Of a stretch of DNA of 64,000 nt, positions 9,821 to 18,807 are shown piece by piece. How positions within the stretch are numbered: the first letter of the stretch is position 1; each line of letters begins with the position of its first letter. Under the pieces are notes generated by a model. It made no database searches. It saw only the letters and a program-made list of their open reading frames with translations, and was not told the DNA's origin. The stretch is from Rhodoferax sp. TS-BS-61-7. Its GTDB lineage: Bacteria > Pseudomonadota > Gammaproteobacteria > Burkholderiales > Burkholderiaceae_C. Location: contig NZ_PTQY01000001.1 of NCBI RefSeq assembly GCF_002943465.1, positions 620,001 through 684,000 on the forward strand, written 5' to 3'. A program made the position numbers and the translations under genes.

Positions 9821-10839
9821 CACGCATCGTGGTCACCGGCGCAGCCGGTTTTATTGGCAGCAATATCATTGCCGGGCTCAACGCACGCGGCCTGACCGAC
9901 ATCATTGCGGTAGACGACCTCAAGCAGGGCGACAAATTTCGCAACCTGGCCGACCTGCAGATCGCCGACTATGTGGACGCAGACACCTTCTACGACGAGT
10001 TTGCATCGGGCCACTATGGCCAGGTGGAAGCCGTGTTCCACGAAGGTGCCTGCAGCGACACCATGGAGCAGGACGGCAAGTACATGATGGCGAACAACTA
10101 CACGCTGTCCTGGCACCTGTTCCAGGCCTGCCAGAAGCGTGGCGCACGCCTGCTGTACGCGTCCAGCGCGGCCACCTACGGCGGCTCCGACACCTTCCGC
10201 GAAGACCCTGCATTCGAGGCGCCGCTCAATGTCTACGGCTACTCCAAGCTGCTGTTTGACCAGCGCATGCGCCGTGAGTGTGGCAACGACTTCCAGCGCA
10301 CCAAGGCCGGCAAGACCATGCAGGTGGTGGGCTTTCGCTACTTCAACGTGTATGGCCCGCGCGAGCAGCACAAGGGGCGCATGGCCAGCGTGGCTTTCCA
10401 CCAGTACCACCAGTTCAATGCCGAGGGCAAGGTCAAGCTGTTTGGCGAATACGGCGGCTACCCGCAAGGCGGCCAGATGCGCGACTTCGTCTTCATCGAC
10501 GATGTGGTGGCCGTGAACCTCTGGTTCTTTGACAACCCTGGCCAAAGCGGCATCTTCAACCTCGGCTCCGGCCGCGCCCAGCCCTTTAACGACGTTGCCA
10601 GCTCGGTGGTCAACGCCATGCGCGCCATCCGAGGCGAAACGGCGCTGCCATTGAGCGACATTGCAGCCCAGGGCTTGGTGGAGTACATCCCCTTCCCCGA
10701 TGCGCTGCGCGGCAAGTACCAGTGTTACACCCAGGCCGATCTGTCTGCGCTGCGCGCCACCGGTTGTGACCATGCGTTTGTGGATGTGCAAACCGGTGTG
10801 GCCCAGTACGTGCAGTGGCTGGCCCAGCGCAAAGCCTGA
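9817..10839 (+). CDS. hldD: ADP-L-glycero-D-manno-heptose-6-epimerase
   Basis: Short-chain dehydrogenase-type epimerase producing the ADP-heptose used for the LPS inner core. The 340 aa protein starts with the NADP-binding motif GAAGFIGSN, contains the family motif [11 protein letters not shown] and the catalytic YGYSK, and later [13 protein letters not shown], which identifies HldD rather than generic epimerases. It is coupled to rfaE1 by a four-base overlap (ATGA). Confidence 0.96.
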   Translation: MTRIVVTGAAGFIGSNIIAGLNARGLTDIIAVDDLKQGDKFRNLADLQIADYVDADTFYDEFASGHYGQVEAVFHEGACSDTMEQDGKYMMANNYTLSWHLFQACQKRGARLLYASSAATYGGSDTFREDPAFEAPLNVYGYSKLLFDQRMRRECGNDFQRTKAGKTMQVVGFRYFNVYGPREQHKGRMASVAFHQYHQFNAEGKVKLFGEYGGYPQGGQMRDFVFIDDVVAVNLWFFDNPGQSGIFNLGSGRAQPFNDVASSVVNAMRAIRGETALPLSDIAAQGLVEYIPFPDALRGKYQCYTQADLSALRATGCDHAFVDVQTGVAQYVQWLAQRKA

Positions 10840-10865
10840 TTCCCTCCCCTACCCCAGGAGTGCTT

Positions 10866-11156
10866 ATGTCGATCCCACGCCAGCTTGCCGTGTGTGCCTT
10901 CAGTGTCTTGATCAGCGCCTCGGCCTGGGCACTCGACGTCAACAGCGCCACCGAAGCGCAACTCGACAGCGTCAAGGGTCTGGGCCCCAGCAGCACCGGG
11001 CGCATATTGCAGGCGCGTGAGGCCGGCCCCTTCAAAGACTGGGCAGACTTCATGGCCCGCGTCAAAGGCATCAAAGGGCCTGCGGCCAGCAAACTGTCCG
11101 CCGAAGGCCTGACCGTCAATGGCGCACCGTTCAACACCAAAGGCACCTCGCCGTGA
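10866..11156 (+). CDS. secreted helix-hairpin-helix (ComEA-like) protein
   Basis: A 96 aa protein with a Sec signal peptide (residues 1-23, cleavage after ASAWA) and a ComEA-type helix-hairpin-helix: LDVNSATEAQLDSVKGLGPS followed by a second hairpin around KGIKGPAASKL. Such proteins bind DNA non-specifically; full ComEA acts in DNA uptake, but this short form lacks the membrane anchor. A CAGGAG Shine-Dalgarno precedes ATG 10866. Its stop overlaps the GTG start of crcB. The domain is clear; the role is not established. Confidence 0.8.
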   Translation: MSIPRQLAVCAFSVLISASAWALDVNSATEAQLDSVKGLGPSSTGRILQAREAGPFKDWADFMARVKGIKGPAASKLSAEGLTVNGAPFNTKGTSP

Positions 11157-11551
11157 TACCTCAGGTGCTGGCCATTTGCCTGGGCGCGTGTGTAGGCGCG
11201 CTGGCCCGCTGGCAGTTGGGCCTGTGGCTCAACCCGGTGGCCACGGCGGGCACCGTGCTGCCCTGGGGCACGCTGGCGGCCAACCTGCTGGGGGGTTACC
11301 TGGTGGGCGTGTGTGTGGCGGTGTTCCAGGCCCTGCCGCAGCTGGACCCAGTCTGGCGCCTGGCCCTGGTCACCGGTTTTCTTGGTGCGCTGACCACTTT
11401 CTCCAGCTTCTCGGCCGAAGTGGTAGCCATGCTGGGCCAGCAGCGCTACGCCCTGGCGCTGGGCACCGCAGCATTGCACCTGATGGGCTCCTTGTTGCTG
11501 ACCGTGGCCGGCCTGCGATCCGCTACTTATTTGATAGCTGCTCGCGCTTAA
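11153..11551 (+). CDS. crcB: fluoride efflux channel CrcB/Fluc
   Basis: Small four-helix membrane protein that forms a dimeric fluoride channel. The 132 aa sequence has GACVGALARWQLGLWLNP, the glycine-rich TLAANLLGGYLVG, the family hallmark TGFLGALTTFSSFS and a final helix. It starts with GTG, overlapping the preceding gene. The last residues (ATYLIAARA) are encoded by a copy of dispersed repeat A, and the TAA stop lies in a TTAA that also supplies the stop of the convergent chemoreceptor gene. Confidence 0.92.
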   Translation: MIPQVLAICLGACVGALARWQLGLWLNPVATAGTVLPWGTLAANLLGGYLVGVCVAVFQALPQLDPVWRLALVTGFLGALTTFSSFSAEVVAMLGQQRYALALGTAALHLMGSLLLTVAGLRSATYLIAARA

Positions 11552-11583
11552 TTCATAAGGGCTAGAGGCCTATTTGGCATCAA
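11519..11583 (+). repeat. dispersed repeat A, copy 2, at the crcB/mcp convergent junction
   Basis: About 65 bp with TTGATAGCTGCTCGCGCT and GGGCTAGAGGCCTATTTGGC. It encodes the C-terminal residues of CrcB on + and of the chemoreceptor on -, and contains both stop codons, which overlap by four bases. Confidence 0.85.
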
Positions 11584-13149
11584 AGTCAGCGGCTGCGTAT
11601 CCAGCTGAAACACCCGCACCGCGGCGCGTAACTGCTGGGTCTCTTGGGCCAGGCTCATGGCACCGGCTGCCGACTCCTCCACCATGGCCGCGTTTTGTTG
11701 CGTGGCCTGGTCAATGCCTCCCATGGCAGTGTTGATAGCGCCAATGCCTTGCAGTTGCTCATGTGCAGCAGCGCGGATGCTCTCAATCACGCCCACCACC
11801 TGCCCCACCCCTGCCACCATCTCACGCATGGTCTGACCAGCCTGGGCCGCCAGCGCCGAGCCCTGGTCAATTTTTTCGACCGAGGCATGGATGATGGCTT
11901 TGATCTCGCGCGCCGCCTGGGCCGAACGCCCGGCCAGTGAACGCACCTCGCTGGCCACCACCGCAAACCCCCGCCCCTGCTCGCCCGCACGGGCCGCTTC
12001 CACCGCCGCATTCAGCGCCAGGATATTGGTCTGAAAAGCGATGCCGTCAATCACCGCAATGATGTCGGCGATCTTGCGGGAGGCGTTGTTGATGTCCTGC
12101 ATGGTGTGCACCACCTGGTTCACCACCGCGCCACCCCGCTGCGCCACTTGCTGGGCCGCATCGGCCGAACCCACCGCCTGGGTGGCCGAATCGGCCGTGT
12201 GGCGCGCCGCCAGCGACAGCTGCTCAATCGACGCCACCGTGCGCTGCAGCGCCGCTGCGGCCCGCTCGGTGCGTTCGGACAACTCGCCATTGGCCATGGC
12301 AATCTCGGCGGTGTTGTCCCCCACCACCTCTACACCGGTGCGCACCTGCCAGACCAGTTGGCTCAGTGCCGTGTGCATGCGCCCCAGGTCCTGCTGCACC
12401 TGCGCAATTTCGTCTCGGCCCTGCGCCTGCACGGTGGCCGTCAAATCCCCCTGGCCCCAGGCCTTGGCAGTGGCCTGCAGAACCTGCATGGGGCGCACGA
12501 TGGACCGCACAATCGCCAGCACCAGCAGCGTGGCCAGCGCCGCCACCGCCGCAGTGGCCGCCAGCACCACCCAGGGGGCTTGGCCGCCCGTGCGGGCCAG
12601 GCCGGCACGACGCTCACTGGCGCGCGTGGCAATGGCCTGGGACACCGCCGCCAACGCCTGCTCCGTGGCCTGCATGTCTGCGGCCAGGGGCGCCATGGCC
12701 GCGTTGGCTGCCCACGGGTCGTGCAACTCCCCCCGCGCCAGCTTGCCCAATATGTCCTTGAACCCCGCCTCATACACACGCAGGCGCCGCGCCATCTCCC
12801 CCAAGGCTGCGGCCTCCACCGCCTGCGCCAGCGTTTGGACCTGCGCCAGCGACTGCTGCGTGGCCGCCAGCGACTGGCTCCACAACAGGCTGAAGCGTTC
12901 GGTGGCCACCTCGTCGCCCATGGTCAGCAACACATCCTTCTCAAAGCGGCGCGCATCACCCATGTGCGTGCGCACCGCACCCAGCACCTGCAGCGACTCA
13001 AACTCCGAATCGATGAAGTCGGTGGCACGCGTGGCCTCGCGGTCTATGGTCCACGCCGCAAAGCCGCCCACCGCGGCCAGGGCCAACACAGAGAACACCA
13101 ACAACACCAGTAAACGGGATCGAATCCGCAAACGCGCAAGCCATGCCAT
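11548..13149 (-). CDS. methyl-accepting chemotaxis protein
   Basis: Transmembrane chemoreceptor of 533 aa: first membrane helix (about 11-32), a periplasmic four-helix ligand-binding region (about 33-188), second helix (about 190-212), HAMP domain, then the long signalling coiled coil with the hairpin tip [20 protein letters not shown]. Ligand unknown. It lacks the CheR-tether pentapeptide at its C-terminus (ends RPLALMN, from repeat A). AGGAGG lies just before ATG 13149. It is convergent with crcB and divergent from nhaD. Confidence 0.93.
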   Translation of the reverse strand: MAWLARLRIRSRLLVLLVFSVLALAAVGGFAAWTIDREATRATDFIDSEFESLQVLGAVRTHMGDARRFEKDVLLTMGDEVATERFSLLWSQSLAATQQSLAQVQTLAQAVEAAALGEMARRLRVYEAGFKDILGKLARGELHDPWAANAAMAPLAADMQATEQALAAVSQAIATRASERRAGLARTGGQAPWVVLAATAAVAALATLLVLAIVRSIVRPMQVLQATAKAWGQGDLTATVQAQGRDEIAQVQQDLGRMHTALSQLVWQVRTGVEVVGDNTAEIAMANGELSERTERAAAALQRTVASIEQLSLAARHTADSATQAVGSADAAQQVAQRGGAVVNQVVHTMQDINNASRKIADIIAVIDGIAFQTNILALNAAVEAARAGEQGRGFAVVASEVRSLAGRSAQAAREIKAIIHASVEKIDQGSALAAQAGQTMREMVAGVGQVVGVIESIRAAAHEQLQGIGAINTAMGGIDQATQQNAAMVEESAAGAMSLAQETQQLRAAVRVFQLDTQPLTLMPNRPLALMN

Positions 13150-13265
13150 ACCGCCCTCCTATGGCATGAAATGCTCGCTGGTACGCATGACGTCGGTGTG
13201 ACACAGCCATTACACTGCCACCCCGGTGCGCTAACCGCCACCGCCGAACCTTGAAAGCCCCTCCG

Positions 13266-14549
13266 ATGCTGACTGCCCTGATCCTGGTGTTCGTTCTTGC
13301 CTACCTCGCGATTGCGCTGGAGCACCCGCTCAAAGTCAACAAGTCCGCCACCGCCTTGTTGGGTGCCGGGCTGATGTGGACGCTGTATGCCCTGGGCCAG
13401 GACAACCCGCAAGCCCTGAATGCACAGCTGGGCGAATCGCTGATGGGCACCGCCCAGATCGTGTTCTTCCTGATGGGTGCCATGGCCATCGTCGAGGTGG
13501 TCGATGCGCACAATGGCTTCGAAGTCATCACCTCGCGCATCCGCACCACACGCCTGTCCAAGCTCATGTGGCTGGTCGGTGGTGTGTCTTTCTTCCTGAG
13601 CTCCATCCTGGACAACCTGACCACCACCATCGTCATGGTGTCCCTGATGAAGAAACTGCTGGACCGCCGTGAGGACCGCCTGTTCTTCGCCGGCATCATC
13701 GTCATCGCCGCCAACGCAGGTGGCGCCTGGACCCCGATCGGGGACGTCACCACCACCATGCTCTGGATAGGCGGACAAATCACCGCCACAGAAATCATGA
13801 AAGGCCTGTTCCTCCCTTCGCTGGTCAATCTGCTGGTGCCCCTAGCGGTCACCAGCGCCTGGCTGGGCCAGCGTCCGGTGATCGCCCCCCAGCAACACGC
13901 AGACGACATTCCGTTCGAAACCAGCGCCTTCGAGCGCAACTTGATGTTCTTCATGGGTCTGGCCATTCTGGTGCTGGTGCCGGTGTTCAAGACCGTGACC
14001 CACCTGCCCCCTTTCATGGGCATTCTGCTGGGCCTGGGCCTGCTGTGGCTGGTAGGCGACCTGGTGCACCGCAAAGAAGAAGACTTGCGCAAACAACGCC
14101 TGACGCTGGCCCGTGCGCTCACGCGTATCGACATGAGCTCCATCGTATTTTTCATCGGCATTTTGCTCAGTGTCGCGGTGCTGGAGCATGCCCATGTGCT
14201 GTCCTCCATTGCCCACTGGCTGGACACCACCGTGGGGCGGCAAGACCTGATCGTGCTGCTGATTGGCCTGGTCAGTGCGGTGGTGGACAACGTACCCCTG
14301 GTGGCAGCCAGCATGGGCATGTACAGCCTGGCGCAGTACCCCACCGATAGCTTTTTGTGGGAGTTTTTGGCCTACTGCGCAGGCACGGGTGGCTCCATCC
14401 TGATCATCGGATCTGCAGCAGGTGTGGCCGCTATGGGGTTGGAGAAAATCGACTTTCTCTGGTACGTCCGCAAGATCAGCGGCCTGGCCTTGCTGGGCTA
14501 CATTGCGGGCGCACTGACCTACCTGGCACAGCAGCACTGGATGGCCTGA
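13266..14549 (+). CDS. nhaD: NhaD-type sodium:proton antiporter
   Basis: Inner membrane antiporter of the ion transporter superfamily, expected to exchange Na+ for H+. The roughly 427 aa protein has about twelve hydrophobic helices and NhaD motifs such as LDNLTTTIVMVSLM, GGAWTPIGDVTTTMLW and DNVPLVAASMGMY. A TTG at 13251 could add five residues, but ATG 13266 starts at the first membrane helix and has GAAAG upstream. It stands alone, divergent from the chemoreceptor. Whether it is NhaD or a closely related antiporter cannot be separated here. Confidence 0.88.
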   Translation: MLTALILVFVLAYLAIALEHPLKVNKSATALLGAGLMWTLYALGQDNPQALNAQLGESLMGTAQIVFFLMGAMAIVEVVDAHNGFEVITSRIRTTRLSKLMWLVGGVSFFLSSILDNLTTTIVMVSLMKKLLDRREDRLFFAGIIVIAANAGGAWTPIGDVTTTMLWIGGQITATEIMKGLFLPSLVNLLVPLAVTSAWLGQRPVIAPQQHADDIPFETSAFERNLMFFMGLAILVLVPVFKTVTHLPPFMGILLGLGLLWLVGDLVHRKEEDLRKQRLTLARALTRIDMSSIVFFIGILLSVAVLEHAHVLSSIAHWLDTTVGRQDLIVLLIGLVSAVVDNVPLVAASMGMYSLAQYPTDSFLWEFLAYCAGTGGSILIIGSAAGVAAMGLEKIDFLWYVRKISGLALLGYIAGALTYLAQQHWMA

Positions 14550-14708
14550 ACCAGCGCAGCGCCAACGCCGCACACGCAACAGATTTAAGGGTAAACACCA
14601 AGCCGCCGCGTCAGGTTTTCTACAGGGGATTTAAGGCACTATTCCCCTATTGATGCAGCGGGGCTCTCCCCGCCCGTGTCCATCGCTATTAAAGATTGGA
14701 GACTTCCC

Positions 14709-15248
14709 GTGGCAATCCTTTTGAAACTCGCACTCGGCATGGACTGGGTCAGCGAAAAATTCGGCACGCTCGCATCCTGGACCGTGTTATTCGCAGCACT
14801 GATCAGTGCCGCCAATGCTTTTGTGCGTTACGGATTTGACTGGAGCTCCAACTCCTTCATCGAAATCCAGTGGTACCTCTTCGCCTACATGGTGATGGTG
14901 GGTGCGCCGCTAGTGCTCAAGCTCAATGAACACGTCCGGGTCGACCTGATCTACGGCAAGATCAAGGGCAACAAGCCGGTCTATGTCGACCTGTTTGGTC
15001 TGGTGGTGTTTCTGCTGCCGGTCATCACCCTGCTGATGGTCCTGTCCTGGGGTTACTTTGTGAACTCCTGGACCTCCGGCGAAATGTCGCAAAACGCTGG
15101 TGGCCTGATCCGCTGGCCCGCCGTTTTGGCCATGCCCCTGGGCTTTGGCCTGGTGGTACTGCAAGGCCTGGCCGAAATCATCAAACGTGTCGCCTACTTG
15201 CAAGGCAAGTACCAGATGGACACGCACTACGAAAAGCCTTTGCAATGA
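14709..15248 (+). CDS. TRAP transporter small permease (DctQ subunit)
   Basis: Four-helix small membrane subunit of a tripartite ATP-independent periplasmic transporter. I prefer GTG 14709 (179 aa) because TTGGAGAC stands seven bases upstream; an in-frame GTG at 14676 would add eleven residues. The sequence SSNSFIEIQWYLFAYMVMVG is typical for the DctQ subfamily acting on mannitol, chloroaromatic or 2-oxo acids. A GCGGGG/CCCCGC hairpin at 14658-14673 lies in the leader. The large subunit follows; the binding protein is on the other strand at 17525. Confidence 0.9.
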   Translation: MAILLKLALGMDWVSEKFGTLASWTVLFAALISAANAFVRYGFDWSSNSFIEIQWYLFAYMVMVGAPLVLKLNEHVRVDLIYGKIKGNKPVYVDLFGLVVFLLPVITLLMVLSWGYFVNSWTSGEMSQNAGGLIRWPAVLAMPLGFGLVVLQGLAEIIKRVAYLQGKYQMDTHYEKPLQ

Positions 15249-15324
15249 TGCGCTGATCGCCCGCTTCAGCTGCTGCGCCCTTGCCTTGTAGGCACGCCCC
15301 CGTTTTGAGATTCAGGAACTAGAT

Positions 15325-16887
15325 ATGCAAATGGAACACTTCCCACCCATCATGTTTGCGGGGCTGGTCATCATCATGTTGATCGGCTTCCCGGTTGCCT
15401 TCTCGCTGGCGGCCCTGGGGCTTGCCAGTGGCTTCTACGCCATCGAGATGGGCTGGTTCCCCGCCGCCTTCATGGGCAACCTGCCCATCTCCATCTTCTC
15501 CATCCTGAACAACGAATTGCTGCTGGCGATTCCGTTCTTCACTTTCATGGGCACCATTCTGGAAAAGTGTGGCCTGGCTGAAGACATGCTGGACTCCATG
15601 GGCCAGCTGTTTGGCCCCATGCGCGGTGGTGTGGGCTACTCGGTCATCATCGTGGGCTTCATCCTGGGTGCCATCACCGGCACCGTGGCGGGTCAGGTGA
15701 TCGCCATGGCCCTCATCTCACTGCCCGTGATGATGAAATACAACTACAACATGCGTTACGCCACCGGCGTGCTGGCCGCCTCGGGCACCATCACGCAGCT
15801 GGTGCCGCCGTCGCTGGTGCTGGTGGTGCTGGCGGACCAACTGGGCCGCCCCGTGGGTGACATGTACAAGGGTGCCTGGGGCCCATCGCTCATGCAAGTC
15901 GGCATGTTTGCGCTCTACACCTTCCTGCTCACCCGCGTTAAACCCAACTACCTGCCCGGCATCCCCGTGTCGGAGCGCACCCTGAACGGCTGGGCGCTCT
16001 GGAAAAAATGCCTGCGCGGCATCGTGCCCTCGGCCATCCTGATCTTTACCGTGCTGGGCTCCATGGGCGGCCTGCCGTTCCAGAACCACGCCATTGCCAC
16101 CCCCACCGAAGCCGGTGCCATGGGTGTGGTCGGCGCCATGATCCTGGCCGCCATGTCCAAACGCCTGAGCAAGGCCCTGATCTGGGAAGCCATGGCCGGC
16201 ACCATGCGCCTGACCGCCATGGTGGTGTTCATTCTGATCGGTTCACGGGTGTTCAGCCAGGTGTTCCAGGGGGTGGACGGCGCCAAGTGGGTCGAACACC
16301 TGCTCACCGGCCTGCCAGGCGGCCAAACCGGTTTCCTGATCGTGGTGAACGTGTTTGTGTTCTTCCTCGCGTTCTTCCTGGACTTTTTCGAGATCGCCTT
16401 CATCATCGTGCCCATGCTGGCACCCGTGGCCGACAAGATGGGCATCGACCTGATCTGGTTCGGTGTGTTGTTGTGTGTGAACCTGCAGACCAGCTTCATG
16501 CACCCGCCGTTTGGTTTTGCACTGTTCTACCTGCGCGGCATTGCCGACACGCTGTTCAAGGACAAACGCATTCCCCGTCCGGTGCTGTCCAACGACATCT
16601 ACCTGGGCGCCATTCCCTGGGTGATCATGCAAATCATCCTGGTGGTCATCGTGATCTTCGTACCGCAATCGGTCACCATGTTCCTGGACGAAAAGATCGA
16701 CGTGGACGTGGACAAGGTGGTCATTGAAATGCCCGTTGAGGAGCCCGCCCCCGGCATGGAACTCAAGCCCGGCGAACTGCCCATGCCCAAAGAAGGCGAA
16801 CCGGTGGACGAAGCTGCCGCCGACAAAGCGGCAGAAAAAGCCGCCGATGACGAGCAGAAAAAAATCGACGAGCTGTTCAAGAAATAA
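15325..16887 (+). CDS. TRAP transporter large permease (DctM subunit)
   Basis: Main translocation subunit of the TRAP system, 520 aa, with about twelve hydrophobic segments. Typical DctM features are visible, such as GTVAGQVIAMALISLP and MHPPFGFALFYLRG. After the last helix (about residue 455) there is an unusual hydrophilic tail of some 65 residues rich in Glu, Lys, Pro and Ala (DVDVDKVVIEMPVEEPAPG... to KKIDELFKK). AGGA lies upstream of ATG 15325. A terminator follows at 16914. Confidence 0.92.
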   Translation: MQMEHFPPIMFAGLVIIMLIGFPVAFSLAALGLASGFYAIEMGWFPAAFMGNLPISIFSILNNELLLAIPFFTFMGTILEKCGLAEDMLDSMGQLFGPMRGGVGYSVIIVGFILGAITGTVAGQVIAMALISLPVMMKYNYNMRYATGVLAASGTITQLVPPSLVLVVLADQLGRPVGDMYKGAWGPSLMQVGMFALYTFLLTRVKPNYLPGIPVSERTLNGWALWKKCLRGIVPSAILIFTVLGSMGGLPFQNHAIATPTEAGAMGVVGAMILAAMSKRLSKALIWEAMAGTMRLTAMVVFILIGSRVFSQVFQGVDGAKWVEHLLTGLPGGQTGFLIVVNVFVFFLAFFLDFFEIAFIIVPMLAPVADKMGIDLIWFGVLLCVNLQTSFMHPPFGFALFYLRGIADTLFKDKRIPRPVLSNDIYLGAIPWVIMQIILVVIVIFVPQSVTMFLDEKIDVDVDKVVIEMPVEEPAPGMELKPGELPMPKEGEPVDEAAADKAAEKAADDEQKKIDELFKK

Positions 16888-16913
16888 ACGCCCTCTGGCC
16901 AACCCGGCCCACC

Positions 16914-16941
16914 AGCCCCGTCCTCGGATGGGGCTTTTTTT
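16914..16941 (+). terminator. Rho-independent terminator after the TRAP Q-M genes
   Basis: Stem AGCCCC (16914-16919) / GGGGCT (16930-16935) followed by seven T. It ends the TRAP permease operon; the next ATG is at 16959, so the next gene probably has its own promoter or relies on read-through. Confidence 0.8.
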
Positions 16942-16958
16942 ATGGAACCTTTACGCCC

Positions 16959-17465
16959 ATGAGTGATACCCCCACGGACGACGCCGGCCAGCGCACCACC
17001 ACCCCTGCCACCCTGCAGTTTGCCCCCCAAGGGGGCGACATGGTCGCCCCCGCCTACAGCCCGGTGTTCAAGGGCATTGCCCTGATTCTGATGGTGTTGG
17101 CCAGTGCCTGGGCCTGGAAAATGCAAATGGGTACAGGCCCCTTGACAGCGCAGAACACCGTGTTCTGGATATGGGCGCCCTGGGCCCTGATGGCCTACAC
17201 GGTCTGGTTTGTGGTGACCGGCACCACCCGCCTCTCCAGCACAGCGGTGGAACAAAGCTGGATGTGGAGCAAGCGGGTGGAATTGCACAACCTAGCCTAC
17301 GCCAAAGTGATTCGCATACCCGGCCTGGAATGGCTGATTGCCCCACGGTTCTACACCAAGACGTTTGGTGGCAAGCTGGTCATTTTCTACACCGCCCAAC
17401 CGGCGATGCTGAGCGAATTCAAACGACTGGAAGACGCCCTGAACGCGCTCAAACAAGCGCGCTGA
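16959..17465 (+). CDS. two-helix membrane protein of unknown function
   Basis: A 168 aa protein with a hydrophilic, Thr/Gln-rich N-terminus (1-30), two membrane helices (about 35-52 and 66-86) and a C-terminal domain of alternating strands (RLSSTAVEQSWMWSKRVEL ... IRIPGLEWLIAPRFYTKTF) ending in an amphipathic helix. The layout recalls bacterial PH-like domains of the YdbT type, but I cannot confirm the fold. Its place between the TRAP permeases and the convergent binding-protein gene suggests a loose association only. A short piece resembling repeat B (GCCCCCCAAGGGGGC) is embedded near codons 21-26. Confidence 0.75.
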   Translation: MSDTPTDDAGQRTTTPATLQFAPQGGDMVAPAYSPVFKGIALILMVLASAWAWKMQMGTGPLTAQNTVFWIWAPWALMAYTVWFVVTGTTRLSSTAVEQSWMWSKRVELHNLAYAKVIRIPGLEWLIAPRFYTKTFGGKLVIFYTAQPAMLSEFKRLEDALNALKQAR

Positions 17466-17481
17466 GCGAATGTGCAGACGA

Positions 17482-17512
17482 AAAAAAAACCGCGCCGTAG
17501 CGCGGTTTTTTT
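17482..17512. terminator. bidirectional terminator between convergent genes
   Basis: Stem CCGCGC (17490-17495) / GCGCGG (17500-17505) flanked by nine A on the left and seven T on the right, so it can serve transcripts from both the + gene ending at 17465 and the - gene ending at 17525. Confidence 0.85.
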
Positions 17513-17524
17513 AATGGGGCCGAA

Positions 17525-18604
17525 TCACAGCTTCTGCGTTTGCATGAAGGTGTCGAACTTGGCTTCGGTGAAACGGAACCACAGATTGGAATCGGCACGG
17601 AACTTGGAGTAGTCCGCGTAGATTTTTTTCCAGTCTTCGTTGGTATCGCTCAGCTTGGTGTACAGCGACATGGCTTCCTTGAACGCCGCGGCCAGCACGT
17701 CGTTGGGGAACGGACGCAGCTTGGTACCGGCACCCACCAGTTGCTTCAAGGCCATGGGGTTGCGACCGTCGTACTTGGCTTGCATGTCCACGTGGGCATA
17801 GGTCGAAGCGGCTTCGATGATGGCCTTGTTTTCGGGCGACAGCGCATCGTAGGCCTTCTGGTTGACGAACAGGTCCAGCTGGGGACCGCCTTCCCACCAG
17901 CCAGGGTAGTAGTAGTACGGTGCCACCTTGTTGAAGCCCAGCTTCTGGTCATCGTAAGGACCGACCCACTCGGCTGCATCAATCGTGCCTTTTTCCAGCG
18001 CGGTGTAGATTTCACCGCCGGGAATGTTTTGTGGCACGCCGCCCATGGGTTCAAACACCTTGCCAGCAAAGCCGCCAATGCGCATCTTCAGACCCTTGAT
18101 GTCTTTCAGCGACTTGATTTCCTTGCGGTACCAGCCACCCATCTGGGCACCTGTGTTGCCCATGGGGAAACTGATCATGCTGTACTTGGCGTAGAACTCA
18201 CGCATCAGCTTCAAGCCGTTGCCTTCGTACATCCAGGCAGTCATCTGGCGGCTGTTCAGGCCAAAGGGCACTGCGCAACCCAAAGCAAACGCTTCGTTTT
18301 TGCCGAAGAAGTAATACGGTGCTGTGTGAGCGCACTCAATGGCGCCGTTTTGCACCGCATCCACCACGCCAAAGGGCGGGGTAATTTCACCACCAGCGTG
18401 CACCGAGATTTCAAACTTGCCGCCGGACATGGCTTTCACTTGCTTGGAGAAAACTTCTGCCGCGCCATAGATGGTGTCCAGGGCTTTGGGGAAGCTCGAC
18501 GACAGGCGCCAGCGCACTGCCGCTTGCGCATGAACCGCTGGTGCCGCGCCCGCGGCCAGCACGCCAGCGATACCAGCGTTTTTGATAATTGAACGACGAT
18601 CCAT
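17525..18604 (-). CDS. TRAP transporter substrate-binding protein (DctP/TakP-like)
   Basis: Periplasmic solute receptor of the TRAP system, 359 aa. The N-terminus has a twin-arginine-like signal (MDRRSIIKNAGIAGVLAAGA, cleavage near AVHAQA). The mature protein carries features of the TakP/2-oxo acid or mannitol branch, for example WEGGPQLDLFVNQKAY. ATG 18604 is chosen because it starts the signal peptide and has CCGGAG ten bases upstream. It faces the Q-M genes across a shared terminator instead of being in their operon. Substrate not predictable with confidence. Confidence 0.9.
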   Translation of the reverse strand: MDRRSIIKNAGIAGVLAAGAAPAVHAQAAVRWRLSSSFPKALDTIYGAAEVFSKQVKAMSGGKFEISVHAGGEITPPFGVVDAVQNGAIECAHTAPYYFFGKNEAFALGCAVPFGLNSRQMTAWMYEGNGLKLMREFYAKYSMISFPMGNTGAQMGGWYRKEIKSLKDIKGLKMRIGGFAGKVFEPMGGVPQNIPGGEIYTALEKGTIDAAEWVGPYDDQKLGFNKVAPYYYYPGWWEGGPQLDLFVNQKAYDALSPENKAIIEAASTYAHVDMQAKYDGRNPMALKQLVGAGTKLRPFPNDVLAAAFKEAMSLYTKLSDTNEDWKKIYADYSKFRADSNLWFRFTEAKFDTFMQTQKL

Positions 18605-18807
18605 TCGGTGTACTCCGGTAATTGTGTTGTAACCATCTTGCGACCCAGTTGTTCCAAGGCACAAGGACTGCAATAGTCAAGCGCGATTGTAGGAACGCGG
18701 TGCCCCCCTTTCGTGGGGGTTTTCCCTCGACACGGACAGGCTGAAGCGCCGCATTCAGGATTCTGCAAGCCAGCGCATTGCACGCTGGCTTCTAACTGAC
18801 TTGGGAC

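Noticed and set aside
18703..18723. Hairpin CCCCCC/GGGGG followed by TTTT as a terminator
   Set aside because: It would work only on the + strand, where no gene ends nearby; the flanking genes dctP and dxs are both on the minus strand. Kept only as an unexplained structure in the dxs-dctP gap.
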